From Phytophthora hibernalis (taxonomy: Eukaryota; Oomycota; Peronosporomycetes; Peronosporales; Peronosporaceae), in the NCBI GenBank assembly GCA_012656075.1, contig JAAKBF010000238.1:1-64000 (forward strand): a stretch of 64,000 bases of DNA, written 5' to 3'. Position 1 is the first letter of the stretch. The number at the start of each line of letters is the position of its first letter. Positions 43,820-56,057 of the stretch are shown here, piece after piece. The position numbers and the translations under genes are program-made. A model generated the notes under the pieces. It did no database searches, was not told the origin of the DNA, and saw only the letters and a program-made list of their open reading frames with translations.

Positions 43820-44694
43820 TGTGGTGTTAGGTTTTGAGAGCTCGGTTGCTAGTCGGCAAGGTCGCCCTTGCTGAAAGAAAGTGACCAGCGTGCTCTGATT
43901 GGGCGATTACATTCCCCGCGCGGCAGTGACCAGAGCAGTTTAGTGACCGAGGCCTCGGTCGGGTAATATACCCCCGGCCGAGGGTACGAACCCTCGTTTG
44001 TACCCATTTCAGTTGCGTACCCTCAGTCTTATAGAGCCGGGTACGGGATCACATACTGGGATCTGTTCACACTGAATTTTGTATTTACGTATAGGACTAG
44101 CTATATGATTGATCACAGAGGCTCTCAGAGCCATAGATCAACAGAAATAAATCAGCAGTCTTCCCACAAGTCACCAAGGGTCAAGTCCGCCTTCGGTAAG
44201 TCTAATTTGCTTATCTTAGGGTCTGGATACGCTTGGCTACTTGGGATGCTTGTCAGCTAACTCGAGGTGCATCGACCTAGAGTGTGTTGCTGGCCAGTCC
44301 AAGAGATTAGAGTGGCCGAGTGTTGGGAGAGACAAGGAGTGCCGTCTCCGTATATTATAGTGGAACCGAGTGTTCCAGATATATTTTGCTAGTTTACCTC
44401 GGCAAACCCGTATTAGGCTTGACAGCCGGTACCCTTCCTTCTGAGGGACTGCGGGGTTCGCGAGAAAGCGCAATGTTGCATATTAGCCCTCGCTCGTGGC
44501 TAGTGGTGCAGGTGTTAGGGTTGACCTAATACAACCTAGGTGTACAGAGGGTTTACAGCCAACCCGGTGTAAGGGATCGCTCCTGGTCTTCAGGTATGTA
44601 TCCAATGCTCGTTAACCATTGCAAGGGAAGCGAGTGTTGTTGGTGGGACTCATACCATTCGGTAGTGAGATTTTCTGCATATTCCTACACGACA
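43820..44694 (+). repeat. 5' LTR of element A2
   Basis: Begins TGTGGTG and ends ACGACA before the PBS TGGTGCCGCGACCCG. Clearly homologous to the A1 LTRs, with many substitutions, including a changed TATA region (GGGTAATATACC). Confidence 0.9.
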
Positions 44695-44802
44695 ACTGGT
44701 GCCGCGACCCGGGATTTGGTGTAACCTTCTGTGTGTCTTGGTTGTATATAGGTTCTTACCCTAACGATCATTCGAGGAAAGAAAGAAGAGAGAAGAGAGA
44801 AG

Positions 44803-47351
44803 ATGGCGAAAAGAGCGAAGTCAGCGGTACCAGACACGCCCATGAAGTCGAGCGGAGGGCGCGCTGAAGGGTCGGTGCAATCCGGTCCAACGTCGGTGAC
44901 TCCAAGCACATTGGAGTCGATCAATGAACACCCAGACACCTTCGACCAGCGGATGGACCATTCTGAAGCCAAAAACAATGATGAAGATGATTACCTGGAA
45001 GAAGCGACAGCAATGTCCGAGGTTTCAGAAGCCGCTACCGTCTCGGCAAGACGCAGCGGAGGGGCGAGGTCGCTCGCGCGAAACCTCACCGAAGGGTTGG
45101 ACGAAGTGGCCGGTCCAGACCTGCTCACGGGGACAACGCCGATGGACTCGGCGGTCTCCGATCGCTGACGATTACCGAGGACGCGAGTTCTCGGTCGACC
45201 ATTAGTCGGCCTCCAGTTAATGGGGACACTTCGACTGCCAACAAGGTTTTGGGCCGATGTATAAACGTGATGATGTCGAAGAGCAAGTGAATGCGGGCCT
45301 TCGCGCCAAAGTCCTTGCGACAGGCCGTCCGGATGGAGATCGGGGCAGAACTCGTCGTGCCTGTGGAATCATGGAGTATCCAGCAGGTGGCCGAGGACAC
45401 AGTGCAACTGTTCCGGGCTATGGGTTGTGAGCCTCAAGCGCTGCCCACCGAGGCCGACCTTCGCTATCGAAGACGCGGCGCTCTCTTTAAGCAAATGGAA
45501 ACAGAAGCTTCGGACAGCCTTCGGGGTGACTGAGCCTGGCTCCAACCGTCGGTCGATCCTACCACGCACGGCTGGACAGGCCGATCCGTCAAGAATCCCG
45601 TTACCGACAACCTCGGGGAGACAATTCGAAACGTTGGCCGACACAGGCATATTCTCGGCTAAGGGAACAGCCTCAGAATTTTTCAAGACTCGCACATGGT
45701 GACGCCTCGATAAGCATACCGTATGTAGAGACTGGCGAAACCGACCGAGGGTGCACAGACCGCACCGACCGCGGGTCGAAGCAGAGTTGGCCGACACAGG
45801 CATATTCTCGGCTAAGGGAACAGCCTCAGAATTTTCAAGACTCGCACATGGTGACGCCTCGATAAGCATACCGTATGGAGAGACTGGCGAAACCGACCGA
45901 GGGTGCACAGACGGCACCGACCGCGGGTCGAAGCACAGGCCGGGTGGCGACCCGACGTTTTGATATGCACGACGACCCCTCGGACGATGACTCGTTCGAC
46001 GCAGAGGACCAAGGAGGTGATGTGGCTGGATACTGGGCACGTCAAATTCGTGAACTGAGTTCGACGGAGAACGAGAAGTCCGCACCGAGGCTTGAAATTG
46101 CCACGCATCTTCCGTTGGGTAATATCAAGCCCTATCTTGGCCTTCGAGACAAGAGCGAGAAGTCGATGCTATGGCTCCGATCCTTCATCTATGAGATGAA
46201 GGGAACACACGCCATCGAACGAGTGGTGCATGGCGTTCGAACTGAGCCTTCAAGAAGGTGATCTACACTGGTACCGACAACTCCCACGGAAAACGAGACG
46301 GACGTGGAAGTTGCTGAGTGATGCGTTCATCAAGTACTACTGTTCCCGATTTAATCAATCGGCCAAAGCGCTATACTACTCGGCGAGGTGTGACGAGAAG
46401 GAGAATGTTTGCGACTATCTGAACCGACTAAATGGCTACGCCAGGAACACCGGGGCACGACGGTTGAGAGGCCAAAGATCATGTTGAACACTTTCTCGAT
46501 ACGTGCGAAGACCGAGCCTTAGAAGAGCGTTTGTGTCACGTGCGGGTCAAGCATATTCACGATCTGGAAGACATGATAAATGATATCCTCCGACGTCGCG
46601 AGCGAAAAAAAGGACGCGAGTCCTCGGTGCGACGCCCCAAGAGCCAGGATGATGGTCAACGCCGCGATGACAGACGCTCCGAGGATCCACGCAACACCTT
46701 CCGACGCAACCGAGATGATGGCCGCCGTCGAAAAGATCGTTATCGGGATGGAAACCGACGTTGGGATGCCCGGGATGACCGACAATATCGACCGAGGGTT
46801 ACGCTCGCGGAGGCTTTTACGGATATGGTCGCCACCTTGAACGTGAACGGCTCGGCCGGCTCGGGAGGGGACCTACGGCGATGTCCAGCGGTGGATATGA
46901 CGATACCGACGGCTATGACCTGGTGTATTACCCTGCAATGGTGACCGAGGTTCGGACTGGTACTCTGATGATGAGTATACATCCGACGAAGATCACGGCC
47001 GTGTGGCTGCCGCTAATGACTCGGAACGTCGTAATGCGGCCGAAGGGACATTCGCTCGACCCGACAATCGCCGACCGAGGATTGGAAATAACCAACACAT
47101 GCACGACCGAGACAACAGAGGCCAAGGTGGACGTGATGGGCGACGGCAATATGACCCGTGCGCCGCTTGTGGCGGGCTTACACTCTGCACACTCTTGTTT
47201 CAAGAGATGCTGCAAAATGTGCAAACATGTCCACGCCGCAGGGAAATGTGAAGCATTCAACGAACTTGCGTCCCTTCTGAAAGCAAAGGTGGAGAAGAAG
47301 GACCTCTCGCCGGAGCTTCAGTAACTGGTCTACGGGAGTCATTTAAACTAG
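44803..47351 (+). pseudogene. gag of element A2, frame-broken
   Basis: ATG 44803 opens 121 clean codons (MAKRAKSAVPDTPMKSSGGR), then stops and frame changes. The capsid-like part lies at 45875-46500 (GNIKPYLGLRDKSEKSMLWL, WYRQLPRKTRRTWKLLSDAF) with continuation at 46531-46944. A Cys/His-rich segment near 47160-47250 (HSAHSCFKRCCKMCKHVHAA, then GKC) looks like a zinc-finger region, followed by KAKVEKKDLSPELQ and a premature stop. It includes a 153-bp tandem duplication at 45633-45938. Confidence 0.78.
45633..45938 (+). repeat. 153-bp tandem duplication in A2 gag
   Basis: Two copies begin GTTGGCCGACACAGGC at 45633 and 45786, with two small differences between them. The unit is 51 codons and so would not by itself change frame. 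A1 has only one copy. Confidence 0.85.
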
Positions 47352-47498
47352 GCAGCCCACCAACTAAAACTGGGTTGATCCCAATCGATCTGCCACAGTT
47401 AGCCGAGCCTGCGCTGGATGCAGACTGTTTGTTTGCGTTCACGGGCTCGTGCAAATGACCTGATGATTTGAATATGGAATATGTGAAAACGACGGAAA

Positions 47499-48262
47499 GT
47501 GGAGAAGAGAGGTGCAAGCCTTGGTGGAAGTGAGATGACAGCGGAATGTGAGGAAGCGGCTACTGGTACGCTTACCGAGGCATCAATCACGAGTCTGATC
47601 GTGACCGAACATCAACCCCGAAGCCTCGGTCAGACAATCAAGTTGTTGTCTGGAGAACGGATGGGATGGTGGTCGTCTCAACGATACGACAAGCGGAAGC
47701 GACTTCGAACAATGGTGAAGCAGTGGATGACTCACGAATGAGGATTCTGCTGGATCAGTGTGATTTCTGCTTCCTACGCGAAGAAACTGCGTGTACGTGA
47801 AATTTCAGATCACGGTCGCAGTCTCAAAGTGAGAGGAATTAACCCTGGGGTGATGGAAACACATCGCCGAGCACTCGACAAGATCGCCCTCGGGTGGGAA
47901 CGAGTATACGAATTTGAGCTGTGGATTAGAGATCATATGCGGGAGTGGACGTCGTCCTCGGGACGGACTTCATGATCCCGGCTGGAGTGCGGTTGGATTT
48001 ATTCCACGGCACGGCCCGGCTACCGGACGAGGTAACGGTACCCTTGGTGAAGTCTCAGAGTGCCAACGATGCCCCGGTATATGGAAAGCAAGTGGTAGGC
48101 GCCCAACCGAGGATTTGGCAGTCGCTGGTCGAGTGGTGCGAGTTCAACTTACCTCGCCGACGCCCGTCTCTGAGCACTCATGAGATGTGGATTCGTCGAG
48201 TTGGGAATCTCGTGCCTACCGTAACGAAACTTAGGCGAAGACAGCCAGAAATTGTCAGTTGA
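47499..48262 (+). pseudogene. protease region of A2 pol, active site deleted
   Basis: Matches A1 3480-4229, but the segment encoding DTGAN is missing: the read jumps from RILLDQ to VISASYAKKL near 47755. Downstream VVLGTDFMIPAGVRLD is retained in a shifted frame. Confidence 0.8.
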
Positions 48263-48359
48263 CTAACGTGTTGCGAAGGTTGCCCATTGCACTAACCACG
48301 AACCGGTATTATTATGGGTACCTCGAAGTGACCTCCCGCTTGGGCGAGGGTATACCCAG

Positions 48360-49960
48360 TTGCGATCGGCGAAGTACGACGAATTGCAAGTTTTGGCCTA
48401 CGCCGAGTGCCGCGACGACACTCTGCTGAAGCGTGAGGGTAAGCTTTACGAGCGATGGTTGGCCAGTCAATCACCGGCTGTAGAACGACGGCAATACCTG
48501 ACACCACGCAAGATTCTCTCTCGTCCACTTAGGCACCAGGATGAACAAAGGATGACCCGACTACAGAGTGTTGACGATGGCATCGAGCGCCCAACTGGTC
48601 TTGACCACCCGGCGTTAACAGCGATTCTGACATCATTGGATACGGCAGCTGCGGATGTTGTAACTGAGGAAGTTGGGAACTCCACCATGTCCGAGACTTG
48701 GGACAGGGGTGACGGCGGTCGGCCAACTCCTGGAACACCAGAACCAACGGCCACCGTGGAGTCGGAGGCTCGTTTGGAGTCCGCGTTCGCGGCGCTGATG
48801 ACATACGTTTCTGCTGGTGATGCGATGGAAATCGACGATAACCCAGGGGATGTAGCCGAACCTTTAGCGAACGAAATGGAGTTGACCGACTACGTCCACG
48901 AACAGGCGTTCCTACCTGACCTGACCGAAGCCTTGGAGATGGTACTGGATTACATGGGCCCAACGTTGTGAACCTGCTACATCCGAGCAGCAGCGAGCTC
49001 TCGTTAAAGTGTTGAAGAAGCATGACCGAATCATGATTTCGAGCGGGAATGCTCTTCCGCCACCAGCCTACGGCGTAGTCTATGATATCGATGCGCAGGG
49101 GCATCCTCCGATCCGACAAAGTGTCAGATCAGTGTGAGTTTCACGAAGAGCATTTTCGTGCAAGGCAGAGTGGATTTCCTGTCACATGAAGTGTCGGGCG
49201 ACGGTATTTGGTCCGACCCAAAGAAGTTGAAGGGGGCAGAGTTACCGTTTCCGTCGTCGAAGAGCGGAATGCAATCGTTCCTCGGCGCGTTGAACTATTA
49301 CAGCCTATGCATCCAGGACTTCGCAGTCTACGGGGCCGCCCTGTATCGACTAAAGGACGAAGACTTAACACCAGCGGGAAACCCATCAGCTGCTAAACGA
49401 AGTTTCGCGGTGCTACAACAGAAGGTTGCCGATGCGCCGATCCTCCGACACTTCGACCGAGCTAAAGAGGTGCATGTGACGCTATTCGCCAATGAGTGGG
49501 CTCTGAGCTCTACGCTGATGCAGTATCATGATGATAAGTTGCATCCAGTGCGGTTTTGCGGTCGTGTCATGAAAGACGCAGAGATGAATTACCACCCGGC
49601 TGAGAAGGAGGTGTTGGCGATGATGTTGCTGTTGAAGGTGTGTTACACCCAGCTGGTCGGCCGAGCTATACATTTTTACACGCGGTTCTCGACGTTAGAG
49701 TGGGTGCATAAGTCGAAGACATTGTTTGTAGTCCTGTTGTCTCCATGGTATCTGAAGGTCAACCGAGTGAAGGAACACGACTGTGCGTTCCCTCAGCTGC
49801 TACAGGCTGGGCTTACCAGCTTCGTTGAACTCGAATACTCGTTGGACCCAGTGACACCACCGTCCAGAGTGAAAATTACCGGAGTGGATGGTAGTGACAG
49901 CTGCGAGTGCTTATCTCAAGACCAACACAGTAAACCTCGCTGAGTGCGCCGTTATGAACA
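48360..49960 (+). pseudogene. RT remnant, RNase H and truncated second RNase H of A2 pol
   Basis: The acidic linker (48360-48971) is kept. The RT fingers/palm are deleted at about 49122, so FVDD is gone. From 49134 an open 269-codon frame carries SFTKSIFVQGRVDFLSHEVS, FLGALNYYSLCIQDFAVYGA, the connected RNase H (FDRAKEVHVTLFANEWALSS) and the linker LSPWYLKVNRVKEHDC, then hits the second deletion that removes the start of the second RNase H. Confidence 0.82.
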
Positions 49961-51968
49961 ATGGCGTTTTGGCAGCGTTGGAGCATGGCACCGAGGATTT
50001 AATCGTGGTGGGGCACTGGAGACTCGCAATCCAGCAGTCCCTATGGGGTGATGGCCTGTCGGATGGAAACTCTGATGGCCCAACTAAATCATCACCGGGA
50101 ACTGACAGCCAAGCTTCGGTCGATGAAATACCTTCACGTAGTCCGAGAGTCCAATGCCACCGCGGACTCGTTGGCGACAGAAGCAAAAAGTCCTGCGTGG
50201 TCTCAACGGAGACCAGGAAAACGGAATTAGTCGAGCTCAACCGAATCGACGAGGTCATCTATGAGCCGTCGCCAGAAGTCTCTCCACCAACCCTCGACGA
50301 ATCAGCCGCTAGAGGAAAAGTGTCGGTCAACCTCGCACGGACCTGTGTGGTCCCTAAGACAACCCGCGACATATCCTTCTTCGATTTTGTGAGGGATGCG
50401 CCGGACTACATAACCGTCACAACCCGTCGACAAGCAAGTTCGAAGAATGGTGTCCGGTTTGCGAGTGAACCATCGGTGTTGGGCCATGATGACGCAGTAC
50501 GACGAGACGAAGCGGGTGATGCAACCTCAGAGGTCCAGAACGGAGCAAGGGCCGAGCCACCAACTCCGAGACGAGCGAAGTTTGCGCTAAATGAAGACGG
50601 CGTGCTGTAAATTATCGGAGCGAGACGTCGGTGGGCAACGAAAACCAAGAAGATACCATGATGCGTCTGGTGATGCCCGCGATGATTCAGGAGGTGCTAC
50701 AGAGTTGCCACGACTCGTTAGAAGGCGGCCATCAAGGCATCGGTCGAACCTACCATCGAGCGAAAATGGACTACTACTGGATTGGATTGTACGCGGATGT
50801 CGAGCGAAATGTACGGTCCTGCCCGGACTGCAGCTCAAGCAAAAGTCTCGGTCGAGGGCGACACTGAGCTATCGGCCGCAAGCAAATGGACAGCAGGAAC
50901 GGTCAGTGAAGACGGTCATGTAGTCAGTGCGAGTGTACGCCGAAGACCCGTTGCAGCAAGACTGGGATGAGATTGCAGAGCGATTAGTCTTTACAGTCAA
51001 CAACTCCCAAGCCAGTACACGGACGGATACCCCGTTCTACCTCGTTCATGGGTGGGACGCTCAATCCACGTTGCGAGCTATGTCGTCGTCGCTCAAACGA
51101 GGGTCCCGAGGCCAAACGTATGCGCTGGCGTGGCGCTGAGAAGTGCACCGACAACAAGAAATCGCATGGAAAATGGCGATGTAGTACCAGAGGTCGAGAA
51201 AGCTCAGAGTGCACACGAGTACAATGAGTCACTTAATCGACGTGAAGCAGCAGCAGTACCGAGGATTCCAACGAACGGCAGCGAGGACAGCACTGCACCA
51301 ACCAGTGACGAAACAGAGGTATCACCGGATGCTGAACGGCAGTGAGCATCGACGGAAACCGACGCAAACGAAACCTCGGACACCGTGCAAGAAGAGACAG
51401 GGGCACCCCGAAACTACTGGCGTAGCACCGAGGTCTCTGTTCAAGCCAGGGAGCAGAGTGTGGCTCTACAGGAACGCGTAAAACCAGGATTGACCAAGAA
51501 GTTGGCACACCGAGGCCACGGCACGATCAGAGTCAAGAATAAGGTCGAAGAATTCGCATACGAGCTAGAATTGCCAGATCGGAGTGGTTACCGGTTCTAC
51601 CCAGTAGTGCATGTATCACGGCTCAAGGTGATGAACGAGTTGGGGATCGAACAAGGAGTCGACTAGCAGCTGGTGTGACCGAGGATTCGAGAATCAATTT
51701 CGACGAGGAGCCGTTGCCGGAAGATAGCTGGGAACCTGGCCGAGTGGAGGGCGAATACGAAGTGGAAGCCATTCTTGATGATCGCTCACCACTAACGACG
51801 AGCACCAACCGCGCCGTCCGAGAGTTCCAGGTGAAGTGGGTTGGCTATGACAAGCCTATCTTGGAACCAGCATCGAACTTATCGTGTGGTGGACTGCTTT
51901 ACGACTATCTGCGAACTCAACGCAGTGAACGACGGCTCCAAATTATTCAGGTGGCCGACGAGGACTAG
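49961..51968 (+). pseudogene. second RNase H remainder, integrase remnant and chromodomain of A2 pol
   Basis: After the rest of the second RNase H (GVLAALEHGTEDLIVVGHWR, where an Asp is replaced by His), the integrase zinc finger survives (SCHDSLEGGHQGIGRTYHRA ... CPDC at about 50700-50830). The core is then deleted, joining CPDC sequence directly to SRATLSYRPQANGQQERSVK. Both core Asp are lost; the Glu remains. The chromodomain segment (YEVEAILDDRSP, FQVKWVGYDKPILEPASNL) is at 51675-51968. Confidence 0.82.
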
Positions 51969-52230
51969 TCAGAATGCCACAGAAGATTTAACTGCCAACG
52001 GGGTTGGTACAGCTCGTAGAGACAGATGAAAAATGAGACTGTATCAGAATGACAGTCATCGATCAACAGACGACCGGACCCCTTGGGGGGTTCTGTTGGA
52101 TAATGAAGTGACGAATTGAACTGCCTGCGGGAAATATGCAGCCCGCAGTGTCGGACAAATACGACGACTGCATTACAATTTGTATACATGTATATTGTGA
52201 ACGAACTCGAAGTGGATTTGGATTAAGTGG

Positions 52231-52420
52231 AATTGGTGAAGCTCGAACAACTCCCGAAATGAACTATGGAACTCGGACAGTGGGGGAATAGCAAGAGGGT
52301 GAATGACGAAGTACAAAGGCGCATGAATTGGTGAAGCTCGAACTACTCCCGAAATGAACTATGGAACTCGGACTGTGGGGGATAGCAAGAGGGGTGAATG
52401 ACAAAGTACAAACGCGCATG
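52231..52420 (+). repeat. 95-bp tandem duplication between pol and the reverse-strand gene of A2
   Basis: Two copies start AATTGGTGAAGCTCGAAC at 52231 and 52326 with small differences. A1 has a single, more diverged copy. Confidence 0.8.
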
Positions 52421-52428
52421 ACCGAAGC

Positions 52429-55400
52429 CTAGACATCAGCAGAGGAATCGAGGTCAGCCAACACATCCAGGCTTGATGTCTGACCATACGCAGACCCATT
52501 GGTAGCCGGCGGAGTAGGTGAGTGGCCGAGTCCTCGGCCTGGCCTTCATCTTTCTCCTGTTCGTCCGCTGGTCCTTAGAGAGCAGCAGCTGGGGCTTGAG
52601 GGACGGCAGCCGAAGTCTGAGCGATACGACCGAAGCTGGCGGCAAAGACGAATCCACCGTGATACCCGATATCACCTCCGCCTTGGTCATGCCGCGAGGT
52701 ACGAACAAGGGGACCGGAGAGTTACATGGCGCGAAGGTCGTGTTGAATGGGTGACTAGAGGGCGCGTCCACCCAACAGTTCCGCCACAGCTTTCGAGCGT
52801 CCAGAGTCGCGAGCTCACCGTCCCAGTCCTCGGACGTCGGAGCCCACTCGAGCACCTCGAACCAGTATTGGAGGTAGCTGGGTTCCAACAAAAACTCGGT
52901 CGGCTCTTGACTAGGCTTGTCAGGACGCTCGATGCACCCATCCCAACAACGATATATCATCTGCTGACGCAAACGATCCGCCCTGAGGTTCCGAGCCTTG
53001 TTGTACTCGACCCACACTGCCCGCAATGCGACGACCGAGGGTCACTCGCACCGAGCCCTTGGGCCGTGCTCCAAAGGAAGGCCTCAATGTCAGCGACCTG
53101 GACCCAGTGGCGTCCCTCCCATAACGCAAGACCGATGTCTGCTTTTCTTGGTCCGGTCCGTGGCGACACCTTGGAATTGATGCCACATCTTGACGAACTG
53201 GGCCAACCTCGTAGCGCGAGTCGTAATCGCTGCTGGAGAGGCCACGCTGTTTCACCATCGAGAAACAGCGTGGTCTCTCCGGCAGCTTCAAACGCACTTA
53301 CCGCCAAGGATGGCAAGGGTTTGTCCAATCAGCCATGGCCTCGATACCAGTCACCGAGCATGGGAACTCAACACCGAGGACAATAGGTGGAGTCAGGCTG
53401 CTATTGTGGACCTGGAACCATGCCGCTTGCGCACCCGGAGCAGTGAATCCAGGTGTCAGGTATGGTCCGGCCATCCGTGCAAGGCGTTGCGAAAACGTCC
53501 CAGACGTAGCGGGAACCGCCGGAGTGAAAGTGCTGGGGTCAGTGCCCGGAAAGGTAGAGAGTGTGGCCGTCACTTGAGTGTGTGAACGACGGAGGACCGA
53601 CCAATCTCCCGCAAGACGCCTGTGAGCAGCTCCAGTGGGTGTTGCCGGGGTGTCGGTGCCGCCTACAGCCGAACGATCAGGGACAGGCGGGACTGAAGGA
53701 GACACGACCGAGGCAACAATCGCGGGGGCCGAAGTGGACACCACTACCGAGGTCATGGGCGTCGTGACCGAGGACGCGGCCAATACCCCACCCGACGACG
53801 GCAACGACACGGAGGATGGCTGCGCCACTGGAGCAGCTGGTATGCTCGGTGGAGCTGGGGTAGACTTGGTCGTCACCGGCGAAGCCGATGGAGAGGCAGC
53901 AAAGACATCCTGTGACGACACCGTTGACGCCGGAGTCACCGAACTCTTAGGGGTAGCCAAACTAGCATCATGAAGCCTGGGAAGACTCGGACGATTGCGG
54001 GAACCAATGATGAAATCATCTGACGCTTCCAGCGTCTCCAGTTCCCTCTGAGATTGCAAGTTAGTCAGCACCGACACGCTGCGGGTGGGCATCACGACGC
54101 GGTGGCGAGACCACCGCCGAAGAAAATGACCTGTATGCGAGAATCGCAGCCGTTTGGGCCTCAGTGTCGACTTCATCAGCCGACAAGTCAATGCCTTCGG
54201 CCGGGGTCGGAAGCACCGAGGACCCAGAGGCAGGCGATCCTCCCGATGAGGCCGTTGGAGACCCAGGCGGAGGACTTGGCGGCGAACTAACCGGTGGAGA
54301 CGGCGGGGGAGACCCAGACGGAGGACTCGGTGGGGACCCGCTCGGTGGTGACCCCATTGGGGAGCTCGGTAAGGACAATGCTGGTGTCCAACTCTGGGCT
54401 CCCAGTCCTGGAACAGACGGCTCAACCGCTTGTGTGCAGGGAGAGACGAAATGGGTGAACCCCGCGGAGGGTGTGTCGGTGTTACTTGTTGCGACGACAC
54501 CGCTGGCTCTTGTTGCCGAAGACGCTTGCGGCGGTTTCGTCGACGCTGAGACACTGTCGGTATGAGAGGCAGGTCGTCCGTATCCTCGGAGGCGTCCCCA
54601 ACAGCCGATGGTGACTTCGCGGAAGTCTTTGACTCTGCGTCCGAGCCAGGAGCTTCCTGATCAGCTCCCCGAGCTCTCCGAGGAAGCACTACGGCTGCGT
54701 TTCGAAGTGACGCTCGGAGGTGAAAAACCGAGCAGCTCTCAATCGATGTCATCCGCGGTGATGCCTGAACGAAGCGTCGGAAAGGAGGAGATATATCAAG
54801 AAATCACAAACACGACTTACCAGCAGAAGCGAGCACCAAGGTGTCGACATCAAGCTCGTGTAGAGCAGCGTGGCGGCGGAGAATGGAGTTTACCCTCTTC
54901 AAACTTGCCACCTGAGCTTCGAGGGATTCCACCTGGGGCGGTACCACACCGGCCGAGGCTTGAGCGGATGCACGAAGTGCAGCCCGGTGCCGTGCCACCT
55001 GCTCAGTGTCGCCACCAAGCCAGCCTTGAAACGCTCGCGTTCCTGGGGGATGAGCCGTTGTGCGGAGGTCAGTGAAGACTCGGCCGAGGTCGCACGGGCA
55101 GCCCACAGCTTCACAATGTGGTCGTGGTCAGCGATAGCAGTGCTGGTTTGGCGAAGTTGGGCGGCTGCCTGATCGTGCTCCTGCTGGAATGTGAGGTGCG
55201 TCTGTCGGAGGCCGTCCATAATATCACGGGTCCGACTCTACTTGCTCGACGCTTACGCTCGAACGTCTCTCGTTCTTGAGTCTCAGCGACGAGCCGGTTC
55301 TCAGTGTCTGTGAGTTTGACCTTGAGTTCGGCAACCTCGTTACGGAAATCGACGACAAGCTCGGCCTCACCCGGAGGGAGTAGGGCGGTGCAACAGCAGC

Positions 55401-55992
55401 TGACAAGACCTCACCGAGGGCTGTTGCGAGTTGCATGCGGCCATCGAGCGCCGAGTCGACTCGTCGAGAACCCTGGTGAGCCACACCGACGACGAGTTGA
55501 CCCAGCTGTAGTAGACGCTGCTCGACGAGGGCTGGGAAGGAAGGCTCGGTCGTCGGCGTCGGAGATAGAGTCGCACCGGCACCGTCGGTCTGGCACTCCA
55601 CCGAGACGAGGCGAGTCGTGGTAGCGCCCAGCAGGCCTAGACGTCACCCGCAGGCGTGCACCAAGCAGATACGCCAAGACAGGCGAGGATACTGGTGATG
55701 GGGGAGGAGTCACCGGAGACAACCCACCGAGAGCACCACCGCCGGCTTGAGGAGCGCCAGCTGCATGCTGGGGTGGCGCAACCGAGGCTTCATTGGAGGT
55801 GGGAGCGTCGGCCGGAGCACCTGCAGGTCCCTAAGCGAGCATGAAGGATGAAGGCATAAGTGAACGACAGTGAGAGGATGGTCAAAGTATACGAAGCGAG
55901 CAAGATGAAGGAAAGCTTACCTCGCCGCTAGGGGCGATATCTCGGAGAGCAGCAGCGGTGGCGTCGCTGAGAAGTCGCGACGGAGAAGCCAT
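52429..55992 (-). pseudogene. spliced reverse-strand gene inside element A2, function unknown
   Basis: Counterpart of 9703-13247 in A1. Starts MASPSRLLSDATAAALRDIA at 55992; exon 1 is again exactly 24 codons, ending GAG before the intron 55920-55831 (GTAAGC...GCTTAG). A second intron is 54820-54765 (GTAAGT...GTTCAG) and a third 53301-53208 (GTAAGT...ACGAG). Shared parts include SILRRHAALHELDVDTLVLA, the Pro/Ser repeats, TLEASDDFIIGS, SLTPPIVLGVEFPCSVTGIE, EFLLEPSYLQYWFEVLEWAP and PVPLFVPRGMTKAEVISGIT. It ends at TAG 52429-52431. Several frame breaks exist, but overall length and exon structure equal those of A1, unlike the heavily deleted pol on the other strand. Confidence 0.72.
53235..53280. 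repeat. inverted repeat within the third intron of the A2 reverse-strand gene
   Basis: Arms of 19 bp (53235-53253 and 53262-53280) with one mismatch and an 8-base loop. The A1 intron shows no equivalent hairpin. Confidence 0.75.
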
Positions 55993-56057
55993 GGACGGAG
56001 ATGCCAGGCACCACGACGCACACTACTTACGGGAGTTTGCGTCGAGGCGGGGGCAGT

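Noticed and set aside
52231..52420. Tandem repeats examined as a CRISPR-like array
   Set aside because: Only two units, no spacers, and the DNA is eukaryotic retroelement sequence.
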